Below are positions 52,528 to 63,184 of a stretch of DNA of 64,000 nt, piece after piece. The stretch comes from Talaromyces rugulosus (Eukaryota > Ascomycota > Eurotiomycetes > Eurotiales > Trichocomaceae). The notes beneath the pieces are model-generated. The model saw only the letters and a program-made list of their open reading frames with translations. It was not told the DNA's origin and did no database searches. Location: the NCBI RefSeq assembly GCF_013368755.1, contig NC_049566.1, forward strand, positions 930,001 to 994,000, read 5' to 3'. The position numbers were made by a program, and so were the translations under genes. Every line of letters begins with the position of its first letter. Positions within the stretch are counted from its first letter, which is position 1.

Positions 52528-52950
52528 TAAGGAAGCAAACTACCAATGAGATCTTCAGGAAGTACTGATATCAATACTAGCATGTGCTTGACAACAGTAC
52601 AAGTATTCAAGTATGTAAACATAGGCGCGGCTGGTATGTCACATGGTCGGGAATGGTTTCCGGCCTCATTCCTGGAGCTGTCACCAAGTGCATAATAATT
52701 ATTGTGGACATACTTTTTGAAGTTCATATTCAAAGACGAATAATATTAAAGAGGCTGTCTAGTGAGTACAAGCTAGTATGACCGATAGTGTATACAGTAT
52801 AGTGCAAAGTTTAAACAGAAGCGCAGCCAATGGGTGCATGCACGGGACGTACGGGCAATACGTATTTTAACGGCAGGTGTGGCGTTGGCGTCGCGTAATT
52901 ACTGTTTGGTACATTCCAGCGCGGCCAGGCTTAGAGTATATTACCCTGCG

Positions 52951-52970
52951 TAGTAGTAGTAGTAGTAGTA
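52951..52970. repeat. (TAG)n microsatellite
   Basis: Six uninterrupted TAG triplets plus TA, in the region upstream of the Whi3-like gene. Confidence 0.9.
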
Positions 52971-53307
52971 CTACACCATCTCGTGTCTGCACATACTTGC
53001 TAGTTACTTAGTATTCCAATACCTCCGTACATACTCCGTACATGATACGATCCTGTACTGCAGCGACCGAGCCAGGTTCCTGGGTCGTCGGGATAGCAAG
53101 CCCTAAGTGCCACTAACGGCACGCACTGGGCCACGTTCGCAAGCAGCCTGCTGGTTGGCCGACCGCGCCCCACAGGGCCCCGCTGCATGCGGGCTGCGGG
53201 CTCTCATTGGCGGGCTGCGGGGTTCCAGAGCCGGCCAGCCTTTTGGCGTTGCGAGATCGACGACGCACGCACCTGTTCAGTGTTAATTTGTACTATTCTA
53301 CTAGTTA

Positions 53308-53340
53308 GTATTATTCTCTAGTATTATTCTCTAGTATTAT
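53308..53340. repeat. 13-bp tandem repeat, about 2.5 copies
   Basis: GTATTATTCTCTA occurs at 53308-53320 and 53321-53333, followed by a partial third copy. Confidence 0.8.
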
Positions 53341-54260
53341 TATGATACTATCAAGTCTTCCTGTTCCTTGGACCGTGTGCGCCTAGTCGGCGCCGGCGCA
53401 ACACTAGGCTCGTCACCCAGCGTGCAGCCATACCGCGATCTGCCTCTGCTTGTCCTCCGCGTACTATGGGCATGTTATGATTATTATTATTATTATCGTA
53501 TTATTTGCTATCGTCATTCTGGTAAGTGACTGCCTGCGACTAGGCTGTTTCCGGCCTGGGTCCCAGACTCCAGGCGCTGCGCCTGGTCGCAACTTTCCCG
53601 GCCCCGTCGAATCGTCGTCCCCTGGCCGAGCCCACCTGCCTCTTGCTTCCTGCTGCTCGTTCTTGCCCGCCCGCCCCCCTCCCCAACTTTATCCTCGACC
53701 TTCATCTCTACTAGTATTATTGTTCTGTCATCCTCCTCCTCCCATCTATCTCTCTCTCTCTCCATCTCCCCCCCCCAGTCTTGCCACCCTCTCCATCGCT
53801 TCGCTTCTCGCCTTCCGATCTGTCCCTCTTATTCTTCTTCTCTCGCGACACTCCCCTTTTTTTTCCCTCGTCTCTTCGCCCCCCCGGCCAGCCTTCTCTG
53901 CATTCGCGTCGCCTCCTCCACCGTGCAGCCGCATCTCCATCTGGCCGTCGTCGTCGTCGTCGTCGCAAACCTGCTCTCCACCGTCTCGTACGTGTCGCTA
54001 CTCGCTCTTAGTCGCCTTTCCGCCGAGAACGAGTGATCGCCTGGTTTGATCGCATTGTATCAATCAAATTCCGCCCGAAGAAACTGCGTCGTGACCCCCC
54101 GGTACGACAAGGAACAGGGAATGGTCGCGTCCTGGTAGCGCGCGAACGCATCCTCAATCTCGATCGATTCTTCACTCCATTTCGGTGCGCCGCCGAGTGC
54201 ACTCACTCCCACACAGACCGCCGCCCGTCTGAATATTAAACCACGCCCTCCGGACCAGGC

Positions 54261-56057
54261 ATGGTCGGCACCTCGTCCACCCAATCCAGCCGCACTAGTC
54301 CTGGCTCTTATAGCACAAGCACTACACAGCGCGCTCAGTCGGTGTCTTCCAGCTCCTCGTCCCCCCAATCCTTGTCGCAAGGACCGTCTGCGGCGCATAA
54401 TGCGATGTCGACCGACGTCTACAATCCCGCTGTCTCTCAACCACCAACATCTTTGAGCTCTTCTTTCTCCTACCCTTTTTCTCCCATCGGTCCGCCCTCG
54501 TCCTTCGACGGCCTCGGCGCAAACACAATGCGCCTAGGCGATGCCGATCTTTCGCCCCCTATGAACGGCTTTCACCGACCTCCTCCCGCCAACAATGGCG
54601 CCGCTATTCTCATGCGTAAATTGCCCAAGAACACCAGCCGCGATGCGCTGCGCTCCATGCTTCTGTTCGCCAAAGACTTTGTGGACGCCGATTTCATTCC
54701 GTCCGATATGCCAGAAGACGCCAACTTTTTCTGTGCGATCGCGCGATTCAATACCGTCGCCGCCGCCGAAGAAGCTCGCGCCTTACTTGATGGTAAGCCA
54801 AACACCAGCAACGACGCCAACATGATTGTCGAGATGTACGCCGGTCCCCTGCCCAACCGTCGCAACACCATCGACCACACCTCCGCCCGAGGCCTGTCCG
54901 GTCCGACCGCTCGTCAGTCATCTCGCTTCAACGGCACCTTTCAGACCTTGTCAAACGGCATCTCGCAACAACCCAATGCCAACGAAGCCCTTCCGGCTCC
55001 TGACTCCAACTCCCGCATGAACAGCCTCTTTTCTCCTCAGTCCCCACTCGGAAATGGACTCGGAGAATTGCCTCGTGTGAGCGGGAAGTCGGTCATTGAC
55101 CAAGATCTCGATGAGGACACTGGCGAATTGCTCAAGGACCCTGTCGGCTACGCACAGAACGGACACTCAGCCATGCCTCTGCAACAGCGGCGATCAACCA
55201 ATCCTCAGATCCCGACCGGCCGTTTCGCTGGTCTATCTCTCGCCACCAATGTATCCTCGCCGCCTCTGCAAGGCTACTCCAACGGCAACGGAGGCCGTAT
55301 GAATGTACCCACTCCGTCCACCGGAATCCCACCAAACATGGCCGGCAACACTGGCTTTCATTTCCCCAACCAGCATAATCCCCGCCATAGCTTACCGGCA
55401 GCGAATCCAAACGACTTGAATCCTCCATGCAATACTCTTTACGTTGGCAACCTACCCGCCGACACTCAAGAGGAAGAACTCAAGGCTCTCTTTTCCAAAC
55501 AGAGAGGCTACAAGCGTCTGTGCTTCCGCAACAAGCAGAATGGCCCCATGTGTTTCGTCGAGTTTGACGAGGTGGCAATGGCTAGTAAAGCTCTGAACGA
55601 TTTGTATGGATACAAGCTCTCCAACAGCGTCAAGACCGGCATCCGTCTCAGTTTCTCCAAGAACCCTCTAGGCGTTCGCAGTGGACAACCCGGCAGCAGT
55701 GTCAACCCTGCCACCCCTCTCAGCCCACAAACGCCAATCCATGGTGCCAGTGGCATCAACTCGATGTCCAACCCGATGTTCTCTACTGCCAACGGTCCTC
55801 CACCCGGTTTGTCGGCCCCCCCTGGTCTCGCTCTTCCTATGGGGATCAGGAATGGCTCCATTCCACCAAACCAAAACCCCCACCCTCCCATGACCAACGG
55901 GGCTTCTTTCAACGGCAACAACGGTCTTGGGATTCGAGCTAATGGTATGAATCCCATTGGCTCCAATTCTCTAAATGGAGGTTTGCCTGGCGGTGCCCCA
56001 AGTGCCGGCATGGGGGCTTTCGGCAATGTCTATCCTGACTATATGATGGGCCGGTGA
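54261..56057 (+). CDS. whi3: Whi3-like RNA-binding protein with two RRMs
   Basis: Single exon, 598 aa. A Ser/Thr/Gln-rich N-terminus is followed by a first RRM (about residues 113-195, ILMRKLPKNTSRDALRSML, FFCAIARFNTVAAAEEA), a long disordered Asn/Pro/Gly-rich region, and a canonical second RRM (about 388-475) with RNP2 LYVGNL and RNP1-like GPMCFVEF, ending RLSFSKNPLGVR. This arrangement is that of the Whi3/Whi4 family, which binds cyclin and other mRNAs and can form condensates. The C-terminal tail is Gly/Asn/Pro-rich and aggregation-prone. A cytosolic RNA regulator of cell cycle or growth is the family expectation. The long pyrimidine-rich leader suggests translational control. Confidence 0.88.
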   Translation: MVGTSSTQSSRTSPGSYSTSTTQRAQSVSSSSSSPQSLSQGPSAAHNAMSTDVYNPAVSQPPTSLSSSFSYPFSPIGPPSSFDGLGANTMRLGDADLSPPMNGFHRPPPANNGAAILMRKLPKNTSRDALRSMLLFAKDFVDADFIPSDMPEDANFFCAIARFNTVAAAEEARALLDGKPNTSNDANMIVEMYAGPLPNRRNTIDHTSARGLSGPTARQSSRFNGTFQTLSNGISQQPNANEALPAPDSNSRMNSLFSPQSPLGNGLGELPRVSGKSVIDQDLDEDTGELLKDPVGYAQNGHSAMPLQQRRSTNPQIPTGRFAGLSLATNVSSPPLQGYSNGNGGRMNVPTPSTGIPPNMAGNTGFHFPNQHNPRHSLPAANPNDLNPPCNTLYVGNLPADTQEEELKALFSKQRGYKRLCFRNKQNGPMCFVEFDEVAMASKALNDLYGYKLSNSVKTGIRLSFSKNPLGVRSGQPGSSVNPATPLSPQTPIHGASGINSMSNPMFSTANGPPPGLSAPPGLALPMGIRNGSIPPNQNPHPPMTNGASFNGNNGLGIRANGMNPIGSNSLNGGLPGGAPSAGMGAFGNVYPDYMMGR

Positions 56058-57424
56058 TTAACCGCATGAAAACAAACAAAAAAAAAAAACGGATCAACAT
56101 CTCAAGTATGGGTAATGCATGGCATGTTTTGATGATACCTGGATTTCATGGCGCTAAGGTTTTGGGATCATAAGTTAGAGCTGGCATACGGAGGATTTGT
56201 TTACCCCTCTCATTCGCATACAAGCTTACATGGCAATCGGTTGTTTTCTTCATTTTATTTTATTTCTCGCCATCTTCGTTTCAGGGCTCGGTTTGCACAG
56301 CGTCGTCTTGAGTTGTTGTGTTGTCTGTCTGGTCAATGAGATTTCTTGTTAGACATGCACGTTTTTTTCTTTCTTTTTCTTCTTCTTTTTTTGCTGTGTC
56401 GAATTGGAGATGGTGGGTGAAAATTCTCCATTTCGTTCTTTTTATCGTTCTATTAATTGATCATTGCTCTAATCTGTTTCGATATCTTTTCTCTTTACCT
56501 TGTTTGCTTTCTGAAGGACGTATTTAAAGATGGTCTTGTGTCTCTTGTCTTCTGAGTCTGTCTCGCTCATGTGATTCCCCTTTTTGCAGAACAAAAGCAT
56601 CCATTCTACGGCGCATGAGAACATGGATGGATAATGTGGTATGGGAGCAAATTGGTTTTACTGTTCAGCTTTTTTTTCTCTTTTACATAGCAGTGTTGTT
56701 TTAATGTTGCGGTTGTTTTATTTATGCTTATGTATTGCATTGTTAACCTATATCCTTCTTTGCTATACTTTTTTCTCTCTCTTTTCTTCTGGGCCAAGCA
56801 CTCTTTTTGCATGCGTCAATGCAGCATGCATAGGACTTGACATACATTGCTGGCACTTGTCGTTTTCGGGGTCTGAGAAGGCATTGGAATTTGAATTTTG
56901 GTGGATGCAGCCGCATTATAGGTTGTTTTAAATGTTATTTCTTCTTTTCTTCCAATTAGATGTATTTGATCTATATTCTCATATGTGTTTGATGTCAACT
57001 ATTTTTGCTGTTGAAGGTTCCTCATTGATTTTGTATGGAAGACGGCAGGAAATTGTTCTCGATAAGAAATTTAGCTAGATTGAGGAACTGTATAATTAAC
57101 TTATTGCAAAGAATCAGAGTACATTCGATCATTCGATCACTGTTGTGAAGTTGTTCGACTTGTTTGCGCTGTTTGTTTGGGCCACGTGACCCGGTGGAGC
57201 CCAACAAACCCGAGAGAAACTTTTTTCTCTTCGATTTGCTGCTCCCTTCCACGTCCTCTCGTACCAGGGGTGCTTCACCCTCATTTAGAAAACCGTTTTC
57301 GCGTTGATTCGGCATTCGACATCTCAATTCATCTTTGCAGACATATTGTCAGATGCACGATTGATATAATATTCTGTTTTTTTTTTGGCCATCTCTTTCA
57401 TTCTCATTCTTTTTCACCTTCATC
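56058..57424. other. Spacer, no gene seen
   Basis: T-rich 3' flank of the Whi3-like gene, then promoter of the mitoribosomal gene. A CACGTGAC element (57183-57190) lies about 240 bp before the next ATG. Confidence 0.55.
57183..57190 (+). promoter_or_regulatory. CACGTGAC E-box upstream of mrps35
   Basis: Palindromic CACGTG core followed by AC, the preferred form for Cbf1-like bHLH proteins in fungi. Function not shown. Confidence 0.4.
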
Positions 57425-58872
57425 ATGCCGCCGCGGATACAGAATTCAGTAACTAATTCCCTCACCTCTTGCATTCCTTCATCATCCACATCAATCTTGT
57501 GTTGTGCACGAAAAGATGCATTGCAGACAAAGAGGATTGTCTCTCAGTCACAATGCCTTTCGCGACGGCCGTTTTCATCTTCCCGCATAGCCCAAACCCG
57601 GTTACGGTTTACCATGTTTAACTGGCTGCTCGGCGAAGGCGCGTCCTTGAAACATCATATTCCTGGAGACACAAACTACGTGACCGATTTAAAGGAAAGG
57701 ATGAATCCCAGAGGCGGCTCCAACAGGTCGCGTTCAGATGGCGCCGACGGAGAGGACAATTCCGCCTCCAGTAAGCGGCCGTTCCCTCTCAATTCCTCGT
57801 TCGTCAGCTCGCCGATTCTGGGCGAGGACCTTCGCAATGAGATTTATAAACGGGTGGTTAAGCAGAATAAGAGCGTTCGAACTGTGAGTGTCGAATTGCA
57901 GGTGGACATGAGGAGAATTGGTGCCGCGGTTCGGTTGGTCGAGCTGGAGAAGCGCATGGAAAAAGAGGTATGTTTTTTTTTTTTTTCCTCCTTCGGTCAC
58001 TATAATCCCCATTGGAAGTATATCGCTTCCAAACGCGCTTGAATGATGAGTAAACTTCGATTAGTCTTGAAGACCCGGGCATCCCAGCTCGGTCATGGTT
58101 ACTAAATATAAATTACAACTCTCTGAATCTGTTTAAACACTGCCACATGTCTACTTTTGTTACACTGTTTACACTGGTTGCTAACTCGACTGGGCATTAG
58201 AAAAAATCCATGGCAATTCCATATGCACGTGCTGTGCACGAAATGGTGCCAACCACCCCGCTGGCTGAGGGTGGCCAACGACAACCAATACATGAACCCA
58301 TCAACGAACTTCCTGTGCACCGGCTGACGCAGCCGCAAATATTCTACCCGGTGTCTGAATCGCGCCAATTCACACGTGTAGACGCGGGTCGGGTCTTTTC
58401 TGGGGCGCCGGCTCTGGAGACCGACGAGGAGAAAACACTCACGGTGCAGTCCCTGATTAAGCCAGGAACAAAACGCATTGAAAAAGTTGGAAAAGGTGAC
58501 AATGAGCAGCATGTCCTGCTCCCTGCCGATGCCCGTATCCCGCATCCTCAACTGATTGAGCTCGAGCGTGATTTCATTGCCAAGCCTCATGAACCCAAGG
58601 AGCGCTGGGAAAAATACCACGAACGAATCCAAAAGTCTGACGCGCTCGCACAAAAGCGCAAGGCGGATGCAAAGAAGAGGGCTGAGGAGCGAACAATCAG
58701 GATTGAGCCGGAGAACTCTCGGTTTGAATTTCGCTTCAACGACGTAGTCGTTAGCAAGGAGACCACTGGCCCCGACGGCCGAGGCCACTCTGCCCCCGGT
58801 CGTCGCTATGGTGTGCCGACGTATGATCGGAAGAAAGGACAGGTCAAGATCCCGACCAAGGTCGAGGTGTAA
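57425..58872 (+). CDS. mrps35: Mitochondrial small ribosomal subunit protein Mrps35/Bot1
   Basis: Two exons, 57425-57967 and 58201-58872, give 404 aa; the 233-nt intron (GTATGT...TTAG, branch GCTAAC) is the longest in the window. The N-terminal 60 residues are rich in Ser, Arg and Cys, poor in acids, and end with RRPFSSSRIAQ, a good mitochondrial presequence. The Bot1p-type domain follows: LRNEIYKRVVKQNKSVRTVS, VELQVDMRRIGAAVRLVELE, then across the splice MEKEKKSMAIPYARAVHEM, LPVHRLTQPQIFYPVSESR, FTRVDAGRVF. Family role: protein of the mitochondrial small ribosomal subunit (yeast Mrps35, fission yeast Bot1). Length and motifs agree. Confidence 0.9.
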
Positions 58873-61125
58873 GAAATTTTTTTTGTTGTTGTTGATGATG
58901 ACAATCATGGGTCTGGGTTCTTGTTAGCGCTGTCGGTAGTTTTTTTTTTGTTGTATAATATTTGGATGTATAATAGTTATCAAATACCCAGCATGCACGT
59001 CTGTACCAGCTAGGATTATTTACTTGCGGGGGACTGTAGATCAGTGCAACACTGCCATAAATTGAGCAACCCCCCAGACGAATTGCCTTTTGAGTGTTGA
59101 AACATGGACTAGAACGAGCATAAATTAAATGTATGCCACAAATCATAAAACCCCCTCTTATTGCATATTGCCAACCACATGTGCAGGCTAAGCAGCTGTG
59201 ATTTGCGCAGAAATGACGCAGCGTTCTTGTCGACCTGCTTCCTGTTTGGGCCTTTGGGGCGGAGTCTAGAACTCGAGAAACGTTTTAGCGATGCAGAGAG
59301 ACCATGTACTTTTTGATGCATACTTTTGATCGACAGGAAAAAATAACCTCAACAAATCACAGCAATGATTGGCAGGTCAAGAAGAATAGTATTGTTGATC
59401 CCTTTTTTTTTTTTTGTGTACGCTTGCAGTGGTGTTGTGTAGCCGAACCATGGTAGTACTGGTGATACATGTGGAAAATGTTTCCTAGGGATTGGGATTG
59501 GGCGATACTAGATTTGTAGAAGATGACTGGCTGAGGTTGATGGTGTTGTTTTTTTCAAGTATTGTTTACGTAAGGAATTATATAATTGAAATTCGGTTGA
59601 ATAGTGCTTTGTTTTTTTGGGACTGTTTGCAAACGATCTTTAGTCTATAGGTTTGAGGGAATAGCATGAACCAAGCAGAATTTTCTTCAGCACAGTGGCA
59701 TCATCCGGGGCCTGGCACATCCGTCAACGACGTAATGAGCTCGAAAATATATCGGGATTGAAAAGCTCTGGTGGATCTTGATGGATATGCAACGGAGGAT
59801 ACCGACGAGAGACAAAAAAAAAAAAAAAAAAAAAACAAGATTGATCGTGTCGTGTCGTGTCGGCTTTCGGACGGGGCTCGGGGCTGGGATATACAGAGCT
59901 GTATACTAGCTAGCTGGGTTGACGGCGTACGATTGGGTAAGAAGTTGTGTTGATAGATCAATGACGTCCGCGATCATGTAATAATAGTCTTCTTCCGGGC
60001 ATACTTAGTAGTACTGAGACAGAATATGGAAAATACATGTAACCTACATGAAGCCGAACTGCAGAGCCGTAACTATCTATATATGTATGTCGGCATCCTC
60101 CGGACCCCGACAGGCGATCGCCACGGCCAACGGAAAGAAACCACGGTTGACAGATCCGATCTGAAGACAGTTTTACTCTATACTATTAAATATTGGCAGA
60201 GTGCAAAGTGTAGCAAAGAGAGCCCGAGTGGCAGCCGACTTTCGGCCGCCTTGGCGCTAGTCCGGAAGCGGGCGAGCCCGTCGCTAAAGCAATAATAATT
60301 ATGACATCCTGAGGAATCCATAATTATCCATCCACCATAACGCGCCGTGACTTGACTGGACCCAGTTCCCTCTCTTCCCCCGCCGCCCCAGGAGGAATGG
60401 AGCTGGCAGCTGTCAGACTCTCAATGCGGTAAAGACTCGACTCGACGTGGACTTCGGAATTGTGGCACCATCCCGCCTGTGCATCGCCCTGTCCGGCCGT
60501 GCGGGTTCTGAGTTCGCCGTCGTGGAACGTGAAATGAGAGAAAGGAAAGGGAAAAAGAGGACAAAATACAGCGAGCAGGAAAAAAGAGAGCACCGCAGAC
60601 AGTGGCAATCGCCGATGGGTGACCGTTGGGCAAAATGGACCCTGGTTGTCGCCTGCGAACCAAATTCCCCCCAGTGGCTTGAATAGATCCGAGTCGAGGC
60701 CCAGCACGCTGATCCGGCACGACCAGGCAAAGCACCAAAGTTTTTTTTTGTCTTTCTGTCACTGGTTGCCGGTCGCCGAGATTAGCTCTGCACTTGTCAT
60801 GGGCATAGCATGGCATAACGCAGCTCCGCGAAAAGAGCTTTGTCTTGCTCGCCCGAATCCGTGCTTGACCTTAGGGAGCTATGTTAATATAAGGGCCCTG
60901 CTGGGTCCTATTTCCACCCCGTCTTTGTCCTGTCTTTCTTGTCAAACCCAACATTCCTCGTCACCTGGCTTCCTATTAATATTTCTCCCCCCGCCCCGGC
61001 AAGGTACGACGTCAAGACTCGAGTCTATTGAAGCCAAACCCCGCCCCCCTCTCCCCTCGTCGCAGCAGCAATCTTGTGTCCTTGTGTTCTTGCGTTCAAC
61101 AGTCCTTTTTGAGACTTTGCTGTTG
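58873..61125. other. Long intergenic region, no gene seen
   Basis: About 2.25 kb. It holds an A-run of about 22 (59814-59835), several T runs and a GTGTC repeat near 59848-59862. Frames on both strands at 60320-60820 overlap each other and lack domain text. A TATA-like AATATAAGG near 60886-60894 probably starts transcription of the bHLH gene, making the frame upstream of 61126 noncoding. Confidence 0.5.
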
Positions 61126-62245
61126 ATGCGGTCAACAGACATGACCTGCTACCAGCCGCCATCCGACCCTTTCGACCTGACTAGGCCGATGGTTATCCCC
61201 GCTGGTGGACGCATCGCCGACAGCATCGACCCGTCCGACCTGATGTCGACTTTCCCATCCTCCGACGCCGACTGGATGGGCAAGAGCTCGCTAGAGTTCC
61301 TGCCTTGGGACCTGTCCGGCAGCAACGATCAACAGGAAGCATTTAACCTATCTGAGGAAGTCGCCGACGGTCTAGAATTCCCAAATCCGTACATCAATGG
61401 CGACTACACCTCTCCGATGGGCTACAGAGGTTACACAGTAGCTACCGAGGATGCGCTATCATATGCATCACCTGTGTCGGTATGCGACTCCCATTGCTTG
61501 CTTTCTTTTTTGTCATGGCTAACTTTCATCCCAGGACGGCGAAAGCGGGACTTGGTCTCCGACGCACAACAATGACAAAAGCAACAGCCAGTCCCCGGCG
61601 CCTGCAGACAACACAAAGGGCCCTGGCAGTGCTACATCGCCTTCGACGGGCCACAGACATGCCGTCAGAATGCCATTAGCTACTGCAGGCGGCAGTCCTG
61701 TTGCTCCAGCTGAACACACCGTCTACGAATCATCATCCTCCGCCTCTCTTCGATCCCGAAAACTCTCCAATGCCACCGCTTCTTCCTCGTCGCCCTTGTC
61801 GCTAACAGCAGCAACAACAACAACAACAACAACACAAACATCATACCACAGCAATACTCCACCGGTTCGCTCAGCGACCGAGCCCGATCCCGCAGCAGTC
61901 ATGAAACGCAAAAAGGCTGCTCACAACGCCATCGAGAAGCGTTATCGTACGAATATGAATGCCAAGTTTCTCGCCCTTGGAAACTCGATCCCTCGTCCCG
62001 GACCATTTGCGACTCAATTGGCTTCCAACAAGGGCTCGCGAAAGCACTCGCTCTGTTCATCTCGTCGGGACTCTCTCGCCAATGGGACACAGCAGCAGCA
62101 ACAACAACAAAACAAATCAGAAATCCTCACAAACGCACTATCGTATATTCAAGAATTGCAGGAAGAAAACTCGCGATTAAAAGGCGAATTAATGGTCCTC
62201 AAGGAAAACCTATTACCTAGAGGACCTTTCACGTGGCGGCGATAA
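61126..62245 (+). CDS. bHLH transcription factor (SREBP-type basic region)
   Basis: Two exons, 61126-61479 and 61535-62245 (55-nt intron GTATGC...CCAG), give 354 aa. The N-terminal half is acidic and hydrophobic (LEFLPWDLSG, DGLEFPNPYING), suggesting an activation region. The DNA-binding domain begins near residue 241: KRKKAAHNAIEKRYRTNMNA, with the Tyr in EKRYR that marks the SREBP-type basic region, helix 1 KFLALGNSIP, a loop enlarged to about 40 residues and containing a basic RKHSLCSSRR patch and poly-Gln, then helix 2 KSEILTNALSYIQELQEENSRL leading into a short zipper. No membrane helices are present, so it is not a full membrane-bound SREBP. The start at 61126 is the first ATG after the TATA-like element. 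Confidence 0.88.
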
Positions 62246-63184
62246 GACTTTTCCTTCTTTTCTCCTTTTTTTTTTCTCTCTCTCTTGATGATGTTACTTG
62301 GGACGGGTTTCTCTCATTATGTATATAATCAGAACCTTTTTGTTTTCTTTGTTTTCTTTTTTTTTTTCCGCCTTGATGATTGAACGATTTCAAAATCCCT
62401 GCTCTATAGCATAGTCTTTCGTTTCACCTATATAACATATATGTGCCACACTAACGCTGGCAGCGCGGTGCCGTTGTGCCTACCGGGCGTGATCCTAAAT
62501 TGTGAGGGCCTGTATTTCCTTTTTTTCACTTAAGATCTTAATTTTTATGGTCTTTATAGTTATGGGTATACCTTTAAAAAATAATTGCAGAAGTAGTTGA
62601 TATCCTTTTTTCACTATCATAATCCGAATTAAGAAAGGTTAAAGATTAGGTTCTAACTAGCTAATAATGCTATAAGACCGAGTGCCTGTTACTGTGATCT
62701 GGCGTATGGCACTGAAATGTATATGACGATGTCTTGCACTCATGTATTTGATGACTTTTGGATATATGCCATTATAGCTGCTTGGGTCATCTCTGACACT
62801 CGTTATCTACCGGATTTTCATGCTTTTCAAGAATACAAGTTCTATCATCTTTGCGACTATTCCTGCTAGTACATTTGTGCAATGGACGTAGGAACGGAAC
62901 TGTTCCATATGGCAGCAAATCGTAATACTCTTTCGTTTGCAGCTAGCCGCAGCTCTTAGTCGAATGTATTGAATGACTGATGTCGTGTCTGAGCTGTCTA
63001 GATGCCGTCAGCACCCCCAGGCATCTAGTACCAGAAGAATTAAGACGATTTAGAAGACTCCTAGAGTAAAGATGAAAATATATGTTAAAACATAATATTC
63101 CTAGTCAAGGTCCTAATACCTGTATATCCATAGATATGAATCAACAAATTTGAGATCTAGAGGTATATCATTTTCATGAATACC
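62246..63184. other. AT-rich convergent spacer
   Basis: No gene seen. T/C-rich just after the bHLH stop, AT-rich at 62510-62680. One hairpin (62998-63028) is listed separately. Confidence 0.5.
62998..63028. repeat. Hairpin with 9-bp perfect stem
   Basis: CTAGATGCC (62998-63006) and GGCATCTAG (63020-63028) with a 13-nt loop. It lies about 160 bp beyond the stop of the minus-strand gene and might be part of its 3' region. Confidence 0.6.

Larger units (their letters stand above)
52528..54260. other. Long repeat- and pyrimidine-rich upstream region of the Whi3-like gene
   Basis: About 1.7 kb without a supported gene. It holds a (TAG)n tract (52951-52970), a direct repeat CTCCGTACAT (53023-53032 and 53034-53043), a 13-bp tandem repeat (53308-53340), an (ATT)n patch (about 53477-53496) and a strongly C/T-rich stretch (about 53640-53965) ending in (GTC)n. 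Frames inside it reflect low complexity. It probably contains a long 5' leader of the downstream gene. Confidence 0.6.

Noticed and set aside
53450..54049. 199-codon plus-strand frame upstream of the Whi3-like gene
   Set aside because: Its text is a translation of C/T-rich low-complexity DNA (Pro/Ser/Leu runs) without domain.
60619..61125. N-terminal extension of the bHLH gene
   Set aside because: A TATA-like element near 60886 and promoter-like composition; no Met after that element until 61126.
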